From NCBI RefSeq assembly GCF_020360975.1, contig NW_025408669.1:7502001-7566000 (forward strand): 64,000 bases of DNA, given 5' to 3'. The notes under the pieces were generated by a model, which saw only the letters and a list, made by a program, of their open reading frames with translations, was not told the DNA's origin and did no database searches. The first letter of the stretch is position 1; each line of letters starts with the position of its first letter. Positions 55,100-64,000 of this stretch are shown piece after piece. This DNA is from Hirsutella rhossiliensis. Lineage: Eukaryota > Ascomycota > Sordariomycetes > Hypocreales > Ophiocordycipitaceae. Both the position numbers and the translations under genes were made by a program.

Positions 55100-58000
55100 C
55101 TATATTACTATAACTACCCCTTCTACTATACCTACTTTATAGTTTTATCCTAGGCTACTATCGGTAGTCTACTAGTCCGTCGTTCTTATTTACTATTCTA
55201 AATAAGGCCTTAAACTTATTAAGGGCTATAGTTCTTATAAACTTACGTATAGGTTCCTATATAGGGTCGAGATACCCGCGCTACCTAACGAGGACCTCTT
55301 AGCGTTTCCCCCTACCGACCTTTTTCTAGCGCGCGGCCTATATCTCTTTAACCTTAAACTCGTTCTCTCCCTCTACCTTAATTATAGGCGGTTAAGCGTC
55401 CGCTACTTCTTATTTAGGTAGCGGGTTAAAGGAGGCTCTATAAAGGAGGTCTACGTTAATCTTATTATAGACCCCTATTAAGAGACTATCGAGCTCTATA
55501 ACCTATAGGCTAATAACCTTCTATACTATAAACTTTATATATAGCTAGTTAAGCTTCTTCTTTAGCCGTGCCGACCTATAGTTATAGAGGTCTAGCTATA
55601 CCTTATCTCCTACCGTAAACCTATCTACTAGGGCCCTAGTCTTATTAGCGTACCGCGCCTAATCTTATACTATAGCGGCTATCGCGGATTAATAATAATC
55701 TATAGTCTCCTATAGCTTTTATATAAATATAGAGGCGCGGCCCTTTAGTAATAAATTACTATACTACTCCGCTACTACGTTTATAGTAAAGGGAACTAAT
55801 AAAGGTAGTTCGAAGCTATACGTTATAAAGAAAGGGGCTATCTTAATAGAAGTATATAGTTTACTATTTAATATAAGTTAGGCCGCGGAGAGCTAATAGT
55901 TTTAGTCTACTTAGTTATAGGCTACGACGGCTTATAAGTAAGCCTACGCCTCTTAGTTAACCCTCTTAAGCCCTCTATCGGTCTATAAGTAATATATTAT
56001 ACTAAATAGCTATATAATTTAAAGTAGCTAGTATAGGTACTACTAAAAGCGGCTAGTTTAATTCGATCCCTTATCGCTTATAATAAAGGCTAGCTAGCTA
56101 TATAAGCGGGCCTAGTACTATAGGAAGCGCTCTATATAGGACTCTATATCTATAAATAGTATCGGCTTTAATACTATAAACTTACTAAGTCGGTCCTTAA
56201 TTACCTATATATAGCGGTTACTACCCTCTATAAGTAAGAGGTCCGTTATAAAGTCTATCTATATATATATATAGAACCGGTTAAGTACTAGAAGCTACTT
56301 AAGTAGCCCCTTAAGCTATACCCTTTAAATCTTAGTACGGCTATAGATATTATAGTTATAGAGGAAGCGGCGAACGTAGTGCTATAGGAGGGGCTAGTAG
56401 AAATCCCTCGCGAGGCCTACTACTATACCCTACCTACCTAGGTAGCCTACGATACTAAAGTTATAAACGAGCTAAACTAGCTTCCCTTAGAGCTCGTTCT
56501 ATTTATTTAGCTCCGGCGGTCTATCTTTCTCCCTAGCTTCTATAGTTAATAGCGCGCCCGGCACCTATAGTCTCCCCCGCTAACGTAGGTGCCCTTATAG
56601 GTCGATATAATAGTTAGCTACTTATACCTTTAGCTTTAGCTTTAGATCGAGGCGTCGAGCGCTAGACTTAATAGCGCGGTATACGCTCTCGTAAGTATAG
56701 TCTAGAAACGATATCCTATCCTATAAGCGCTAGAGGACCTTATCTTAGAACACCCGCGCCGCACGCGCCCCTAGGCCGGTCTATCCCTCCTCGCCGGGCT
56801 AAGGCAAAGATATAAGGGAAGGCTTATCCGTTAGCGCTATGCTTTCCTCTACTAAGGAAGCTCCTATATAAGTCTATAGCGCTTCTTATAGGATAAGCTA
56901 TAGATCCTAGGCCTCGATATCCGCTCCCGTTAGTTAGTCTTAATCCTTCTAAGAAAGTATATCTAAGACTATAGAGTCCCGCCTTAGCTAGTACTTAATC
57001 GAGAAGTTAAAGTATAAGAGATACTTTACTTAGCGGGCTTACCGCTCTAAGAGGTGCTAGTAAGTTATAAAGTACTTAAGGTTCCTATAGTCTATAAGAA
57101 CCTTAAAGCTTTTATAGCTCTAAAGCTCCGCTTACTATTACTTAAGGTAGCTAATAATCGCTAGTATCTCTTTATCGTAAATAGTATAATTCCGCTCCGC
57201 TAAGGTTAGCTTATAGGAGTAAAACGCTACTAGTTACTTCCGCCTATCTACCTCCTAGGAGAGCGTTCCTCTAAGTACCTAGCCGCTATAGTTTACTTTA
57301 ACTAACGTAGACCGGTCGAAGTCTTACTAGAGTAATACCGGGGCTTAAGAGAATAGGTCCTTAAGCGTATAGAACGCTCCTTCCTATATAGGCCCTTAGT
57401 AAAAGGCGGTCCGCTTCCTAGTAATCTCGTTTAAGGGTATTATAATATAGGAGAAGCCCTTAATAAATATCCTATAATAGTTCGCGAACCTAAGGAAGCT
57501 CTATATACCTATCTACGTAGTTAGGGCAGCCTAGTCCTAAATCGCTTAGATCTTTATAAGATCCGCCTATATACCTACGCCGGCGTAGATAATAAAGCCT
57601 AGGTACTTAACCCTCTTAACCCTAAATTTATACTTATCTAGGTTAAGGTAGAGCCTATAAAGTTAAAGGCGCTCTAGGACCCTCTATACTTTCTATATAT
57701 AGTCTTTATAAGAGCCGCTTATATAGATAAGGATATTATCTATATATATAAAGGCGAACTTATTAAGGAAGTCTTAAAGTACGTTATTAATATAACGCTA
57801 AAAGGTAGCGGGCGCTCCTAAGAGGCTAAAGGGCGTTATAAGCTACTTAAATAAGCTATAGCGTATATAAAACGCTGTCTTCTACTTATTACCCTCCGAG
57901 ATCCGTACCTTATAAAACGCCTATTTTATATCTAGCTTTATAAACTACTTCGCCTTCGAAAGGTTATAGAGCGTATCTAAGATTAAGGGTAAGGGGTAGC

Positions 58001-60100
58001 GGTCTAGCCTTATAATTACGTTTAAAGCTTTATAGTTATAATAGAACTATATCCTGCCCCTTAGTTTATATATAAATAGGACCGGCGCTCCTACTTTAGA
58101 GCTACTTACTTAAATAAAACCCTTATTTAAGAGGTCCCTTAGCGTCTTCTTTAGTACTAGTAGCTCCGCGTATAATATACTATATAGCGGTCTAAATAGT
58201 ATAGGTAGTTCTTACCCTTTCTTATTAGTATAAAGTACGATCTTATAGTCTACCCCTAGCTTATATAGGTTAAGCTTATCTACTTCTTAGGACTTAAATA
58301 GCGGTAAGAGGTCGTAAAAGCGCTCTAGTATCTACTACTATAGCTTAGAGGGCGACTTTAGCTTCTTTGCCTAGAGGGCCTTATCGATATCCGCTAGGCT
58401 AACTACGTAGACCGCTACGTTAGCCACTACCCGGCCTTCCTCCCGCTCTAACTATTATATAGTTCTTATAAAGATAGAGGTAAGGACTTCTTATACTAAG
58501 TATAAAGCTCGCACGCTTAGTCCTATGCCTATAGAACTATCGTTATAGCGGACCTACTATTATATAGGCCTAAACTATAGCTTCGTTTAGTATAGAACTA
58601 AGTATAACTCTATATATAATAACTAAGGTTTCCTAAGGATTAAGGGAAACTCTAGTTAAGGGATTATATAGGCTATAATAAGCTTATAGTAACCGTCGAC
58701 CTCTATAGCTAGCTATATAATACCCTTAATTACTATACCCTCTATCGCGCCTAAGGCGCCTTTTACTTACCTTAGGGCGATCTTTTTTACTAGTACTTAT
58801 ATCTCTTATATAAGCGCCTCGTTAACTATAGCGTAGTATTAGTAGCCCTCGTCTATAAGGGCAGCGACGGGTAAGGAGTTATTAACTATAACCTATATTA
58901 AAGTAGGCTCCTCTTTTATATAAGCGGATGATTCCTCCTTCTCCTTTACTAGTGCTAGCAATTAAGGCTCTAGAGCCCGTCTTTGCTCTAGAGCTACTCT
59001 TTTTCTTCTAGGCCTAAGGGAGCAGAGTCCTCTTTATTATCTAAGGTAAGGAGCGGTTCTATCCTCGCTACTTAAACTATTATAGGCCGCTTAGCTAAAA
59101 AGAAGGGGCATTTTAATATAAAGTATATAGACGCGCTATAACGTAGGTAGCGGCCGTTAGCCTTCCTTTTCTTAATTTCCTTACTTATTACTTACTTCGC
59201 CCGCTACTTAGAGAGTAGGATAGTATAGGGGATATTTAAAGACGACTTCCTACCGCGTTTAGCTCGGTCTATATAGGTAGCCGATATTAAGGTATCTTTA
59301 TTAGTATCGATAGTCGGCTATTCCTTTTATAAAAGGGCGGTAATCCTATCGCCGCTATATAGCGTGCGCTTATAAAGCTTTTAAAAACGCGGCGTCTACT
59401 TATAGCCCTATACTACTTTTATTAACTAGCTTATATACTTACTATAGTTAGTAGGTATAATTATAGGGATAAGTAGTTTCTATAGGGCTAGTATAATTAA
59501 GTTCTATAACTATATAACCTTCGCGCTATCTTCTTATACTATAGTTCCCGCTACTTATAAGAGCGTCTCTTTAAAGTTAGGGAGGAATTCGCTAAAGGTC
59601 TACCTATCCCTTTACTTAAGGGTCTATAGCCTATCCTATGCTTTCTCCTGCTCCTATACGTTGCCGAACGTATATATAAGGTATTAAAAGAAGTCCTATA
59701 GGTCGCGTCTACCTCTAGGGCCGCCCTTATCCTAGAATCCGGAGATCCGCCGTATCTAGGGCTCCGGTAGCGTATAGAGGAGCGAATACTACGCTATATT
59801 ACAATAGCCGTTTAGGCCCTATTTTTCGTCTATTATAAACTTCGTCTATAGCCGGCTAAGGAAAAAGTAGAAGGACTTAAGCTTACTATCCTAAGTCGGC
59901 TAAGGAAGCGGCTTCTATATCGGTAGTACCGCCGCTATAACCGGTATTACTAAGGTCGTAGGGGTTAACGCTAGTCTCGTAGACAGCTCCCTTAGTATAG
60001 CGAGAACCTCGTTCTTCTCGCTAGCCGTCGCGCTTTTAATCGCTTCTAGGATAGCTATAATACTTCCTATCTACCCGGGGGGTAGCGGGGTACTCCCTTA
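55100..60100 (-). pseudogene. element F gag-pol, RIP-inactivated
   Basis: Minus-strand copy of the A/B polyprotein: chromo-like tail ~55180-55330, integrase ~55800-56330, RNase H ~56900-57360, RT ~57500-58300, protease ~58640-58900, zinc knuckle ~59090-59180, gag ~59200-60080. The RT active site at 57735-57746 reads Tyr-Ile-Asp-Asn, as in B. Stops are TAA/TAG. Confidence 0.8.
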
Positions 60101-61360
60101 AGGAAGCGGCACCCTTTCTAAGGAGATATTTATTAGATCTATTAGTTAATAGCTTATACTATTATAGAGTATGTAGAGGCGTATATATAGGTGCTATCTA
60201 TAGGATAATATTAATAAGCTATATAGAGCTCTTTTATACGCGGCTAGCCCGCCCTTATATTTATAGGATCTAGCCCTCTATACGTAACTACGCGGCTTAG
60301 GCCGCGGCCTAAGCTTATTACCTATAATAGTTAAAGACTCTTATAGGAAGGCTACTAATATAATGTAACTATAGTAAAAGGGAGTACTTATATAGCCCTA
60401 TATAGGAGGGAGCGGAGCCTTATATACCGGAGTACTATCCCTTATATTATAGTACTAAGAGCTACTACCGTACGCCGATATAAGGGGGGCGGGATACTAT
60501 AAGCTTACTAAAGCTAGCTATATACTATTCTATATACCTTTACTCCTTAGCTAGAAGTACTAAAGCCTAACTCTTAGGGCGCGGCCCTTACTAATAATAT
60601 AGTCTATTTAAGAAGCTTACTTAAGAGGGTATTATATATTATTTACTAACGTTTTTTCCGCGACTAAGTATATATAGTCCGTGTAAGGGTTCTATCCCCT
60701 TAAGCGCGGTATTAGGTATTATTTAAAGGCGCGCTTCTTTAAAAGCTAGGTAGGAGTATAATATAAGGGCTTTTGCCCTATATAGGCCTAGACTAGGGTC
60801 TAGGCTAAGTCTATATATAAGCGGCCTCTACGCCTATATAGGCTAGGCCCGTACTTTTCTTCCTTTTCCCTTTTATAGATTATTAACCTTCTTTTAATAG
60901 ACTATACCTAAGACTATACTTTTACTTACTTTATAATAGATATATAATAAAGGGGTATAGGATCCTACGAAGTTATATAATATATTATTTAAATTACTTA
61001 GTAATCTTAATAATCTAGCTTATTAAATTACCTTAATAATCTAATAATCTATAAATAGGATTATTACGCTTACTATATAATCTATAAAGGACTACTAAGT
61101 ATATAAGAATACTTAATTCTACTTTATTAAACTAGATAGCTCTTTAGCTTTTAATATATTATAATTATTACGATCTTTATTATAATCTTATCTTTAATTT
61201 TAATTACTTAATTACTTAGTTATAGTCTATAGTCTATAACCTCTAACTTATTATTAACGTAATATACTTATTATTACTTAGACCACGCCTTATTATATCT
61301 ATTAATATAAACCCCTTAATAGGTTTATCTCTTAGGAATAATACTAGTTATTATAAGAAT

Positions 61361-63322
61361 AAAGGCGTTATTTCTATATAAATAAAAAGACTAGTAAGGG
61401 CGCTTAGCTCTCTCCTTTATAAACTCTAAGGTAGGGATCCTATTTTAAGGTTACTTAGGAAAAAGCTACTTAGTTTAAATAAGGAGCTTAATTTAGTTAA
61501 TACTTAAAGTAATAAAGGTCTAGGTTTAGCGTAATTAAATAGTTAAGGGCCTTTTTAAAGAGGAGTTTTATATAAAAACTATATATAGCTTAAGTAATTA
61601 TATTAGGTTGCTTTATAAGCGTAGCTAGTATAGATAGATCTTTTCTTACTCTCCTTACTATATAAGCTAGTTTTATATCTCTTTAAAGTAATAGTTTTTA
61701 TTTAGTAGGCCTATTTAAGAGGTTAACTAAGTAAGCTAACTTAAAGTTTAGTATACCTTAATACTAATACTTTTTATAATACTAAGGTAGGTATATTCTA
61801 ATAGTAATTAAAGCTATATTTTAACGTTATAATAGTTAATTATAGTGTTTTCTAGCTATTTAAGCTACTAGCTACTATATAAAGCTTTAAAATCTATATC
61901 CTAATTAGCTATAGTAGTAGTAGCTAGCTTAAGGATATACTTAAGCCGCTACCTTATCTTTATAACTTAATTAATCTATATAAACTAGCTATTAAGATCT
62001 TATAGAATCTTTTATTTTATTTTTAAGGTTATAAATAATATAATTAATACTTAAGCTATTATATTTAAAGCTAGGTAACTATAAGCTATTAATTTTAATT
62101 ATTAAGGGCGCGGCTAACTTTATTAAAGAGTAGTTAGATTATATAGTTAACTTAACCGCGATTTTCTAGCCTTATAATAAGGCGGCGAACTTATAATTAT
62201 TTAAGCGTTTTAAAGGTATTATTATTAGCTAAGGAGCTAATATTCTTTCTTTTTAATAGCGTTAATAGCGTTAATAGCTATAATAAGATAAAGCAGCTTA
62301 ATAAGTACTTTACTATATTAATTAGCTATAAACTAGACTTATACTAACCTCCCTTAATAATTCTTTTTTATTAGGCTAGCCTACTAAGCCTTATAGTAAA
62401 TATAAAGGAAGGTAGCCTTACTAATTAGCGCTATATTATTAAAAGATATAAGTTTCTTAAGTTAATATCGGTATATAGCTTTAATAGGTAAGAAAACTAA
62501 GATATTAAGTAGTTAAAAGATATATAAGGAGTATAATAATAGGAAAAAGAGATATATACTATTTTAAAAGTATTTATATATAGAATTATTAGTTTAATAA
62601 CTCTTATAGCTATTAATAATAAGAAGAGTATTACCTTACTTATAGTACCTTATTTAAGGGATAAAGCCCTACTTTAACTACTAAATAGTAATAGTATTAC
62701 TTATCTAGCCCTTTAAGAAGGTAATAAAGTCCTAATCTTATAGAAAATTAAGTTCGTTAAGAAACTATTAGTATTAAAGGTCTTAACCCTTAAAAGTTAT
62801 AATAAGAGTTAAGGCCTAGCTTATAATAGAGATATATTTAACTATTATAGTTTAATAATATAATCCTAGCTACTTTTTAAGAGTCTCTTACTTCTTTAAG
62901 CTCCTTAGTACTAAACTATTAAAGCTAAGGCCTTTAAAGATACTTATTTCGTTTATATTAAAGTAGGACTTTAATAAGATTACCTATATAGCTAGTAGCT
63001 TAAGTAATTAAAACTATTCCTTAATATAGGCTATAAAAGCGCTATTAATATAAGTAGAATTAAAAGATATACCTTTAATAGTACTAATCTCTAGGTTCTA
63101 AGCTAAAAAGCCTAAAATCTACTACTTCTTAAGCGGATAGGTATCTTTACTAGCCTTAATAATATAGCTAGCGAATTCCTTAACTTAATAATATATTAAA
63201 GGTGGCTTAAGGGCAGCCTAAGTAAGAACTTAGTAAGTAAGGTATTTTTCCTATACTTAGCTAAGCTTTTAATATACCTCTTTTACCTCCTTAATAAATA
63301 AAGCCCCTTTAATATATATATA
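61361..63322. other. RIPed sequence right of element C, unclassified
   Basis: About 2 kb, nearly free of CpA/TpG and low in CpG, so an old layer. It is the continuation of what lies left of 22236, that is, the DNA C inserted into. Possible minus-strand coding pieces (LNELNFL, RRLIIRLENRG) are not assignable. No LTR or TSD pair found. Confidence 0.45.
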
Positions 63323-63327
63323 AAGGG

Positions 63328-64000
63328 TATTATAGAGTAGGTAAAGGTATATATATAAGTACTATTTATAAGCTAATATTTATAAGCTATATAGAGCTCT
63401 TTTATATATAGCTAGCCTATATATATATATATAAGATCCGGCCCTTTATATATAACTATATAGCTTAGGTTATAGCCTAAGCTTATAACTTATAATAGTT
63501 AAAGACTTTTATATAATACCCTCCCTTAAGTATAGCGTAGCGCTGCCCTATTAATAGCTTTTATATAATTAAGCCTTAAGCTCTTTATACTACTAGCTTT
63601 ACCTTACCTTTTCCTATTAATTATACTTACCTAGCCTTATTATCTTTATACTTATTAGCCTAAGTAGCTAGAACTTAGCTCGATACTTATTAGCCGGCCA
63701 GCTATTTAAATTAAAGCACGACTTATTATATATGCCCTTAAGTAGCTAGTAGCTAGCTTAGACCTATATAAGCTTTAAGTTACCTATCCATTTAGCCTTA
63801 AGTAGCTTCCTTTACTAAGGGGTATATAAAGTAATATCCTACCTTTTTTCTTTCCCTTCCTTCTCTTACTTCTTTAACTATAGTAGTAGTAGTAATAAGT
63901 AAGTTCCGCTTTATATAAGGTATTAGTTTATTCTTAGCTATATAGGCCGCTCTATTAATATATAAGTATTATAATAGCTATAGTAATAATAATAGCCTTA
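63328..64000 (-). mobile_element. element H: Ty3/Gypsy (A/B/F family), reverse strand, cut by window end
   Basis: A 186-bp LTR at 63328-63513 in the same orientation as F's, followed by TAATACCCTCCCTTAAG, which matches F's first internal bases (TAATGCCCTCCC...). The rest of the window is the 3' antisense segment of the element. Low CpG, similar to copy A. Its other end is outside the window, so its target duplication cannot be checked. Confidence 0.85.

Larger units (their letters stand above)
53267..60345 (-). mobile_element. element F: Ty3/Gypsy (A/B family), reverse strand, nested in E2
   Basis: LTRs on the minus strand: 53368-53553 and 60160-60345, both 186 bp, ending GACTCTTATA on the plus strand. 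The outer edge also carries a 101-bp extra partial LTR (53267-53367). TSD AAAAG at 53262-53266 and GGAAG at 60346-60350; the uninterrupted E1 sequence has GGAAG, so the left copy has mutated. CpG is well preserved, like in B. Contents in reverse: gag near 60 kb down to the chromo-like tail near 55.2 kb, then the antisense ORF region on the plus strand. Confidence 0.9.
51983..60938 (+). mobile_element. element E2: second copy of the short LTR element, split by element F
   Basis: Left LTR starts at 51983 (TATAAGGGCTTTT), right LTR ends at 60938 (TAATA). TSD GATAC at 51978-51982 and GATAT at 60939-60943 (one C to T change), in the right LTR of C. Removing F and one target duplication leaves 1872 bp, against 1873 bp for E1. 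The left part (52150-53260) has lost many CpG compared with E1. The CGCGGGTAAACG and FDDSDSSDE-type region is still alignable at ~53060-53150. Confidence 0.88.
22242..61355 (+). mobile_element. element C: Ty3/Gypsy chromovirus, outer host of a nested cluster
   Basis: Left LTR 22242-22706 (465 bp); right LTR 51930-51982 plus 60944-61355 (also 465 bp once the nested E2 and one target duplication are removed). LTRs start TATTACGACC/TATTATAACC and end ...TTATA, consistent with an original TG...CA after RIP. The 5-bp target duplication AGAAT is at 22237-22241 and 61356-61360. Subtracting nested elements leaves about 7.8 kb. Gene order gag, protease, RT, RNase H, integrase, chromodomain makes it a Gypsy chromovirus. 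It has been opened at six places: E1, D2, A, B, E2 and, within those, G and F. A purine tract (AAAGAAAGGGAGA) lies just before the right LTR. Confidence 0.9.

Overview
The window looks like a chromosome segment of a filamentous ascomycete (Pezizomycotina, probably Sordariomycetes/Hypocreales). Reasons: short 50-75 nt introns with GT...AG ends and CTGAC/CTAAC branch sites, single-exon and few-exon genes with GC-rich third positions, fungal families (OPT transporter, PHO80-like cyclin, secreted tyrosinase, Hop-like Mutator transposon), and a long A+T-rich block with almost no CpA or TpG, the mark of repeat-induced point mutation (RIP). No species can be named from sequence alone.

Layout. 1-20,760 is gene-bearing, GC-rich and sparsely coding: the 3' part of an oligopeptide transporter, a small hypothetical gene, a complete un-RIPed Mutator-like DNA transposon (3792-7121, 9-bp target duplication, transposase broken by two frameshifts), a mitochondrial thiamine-diphosphate enzyme (3 exons), a PHO80-like cyclin, a secreted tyrosinase (6 exons), a decayed restriction-endonuclease-like pseudogene, and a very cysteine-rich secreted protein that is the last intact gene before the boundary.

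20,760-64,000 holds no intact gene. Most of it can be resolved into one nest of LTR retrotransposons. A Ty3/Gypsy chromovirus (here 'C', 22242-61355, 465-bp LTRs, TSD AGAAT) was split by: a short gag-only-like LTR element E1; a 476-bp terminal-inverted-repeat element D2; a second Gypsy family, copies A and B; and E2, a second copy of E1, inserted in C's right LTR. B carries a Ty1/Copia element (G) inside its left LTR, and E2 carries a third A/B-family copy (F, reverse strand). A fourth copy (H, reverse) starts at 63328 and runs off the window. Seven of these insertions have matching or nearly matching 5-bp target duplications, so the order of insertion can be read. All pol frames are full of TAA/TAG, and the reverse-transcriptase Y-x-D-D is Y-x-D-N or worse in every copy. 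The block resembles RIPed heterochromatin of the type found at fungal centromeres, pericentromeres or subtelomeres.

The host genes do not form an obvious pathway. The tyrosinase and the cysteine-rich protein are secreted; the latter sits in the effector-like position next to a repeat island. Element letters (A-H) are my own labels. Coordinates of decayed reading frames are approximate; LTR, TIR and TSD coordinates were counted base by base.
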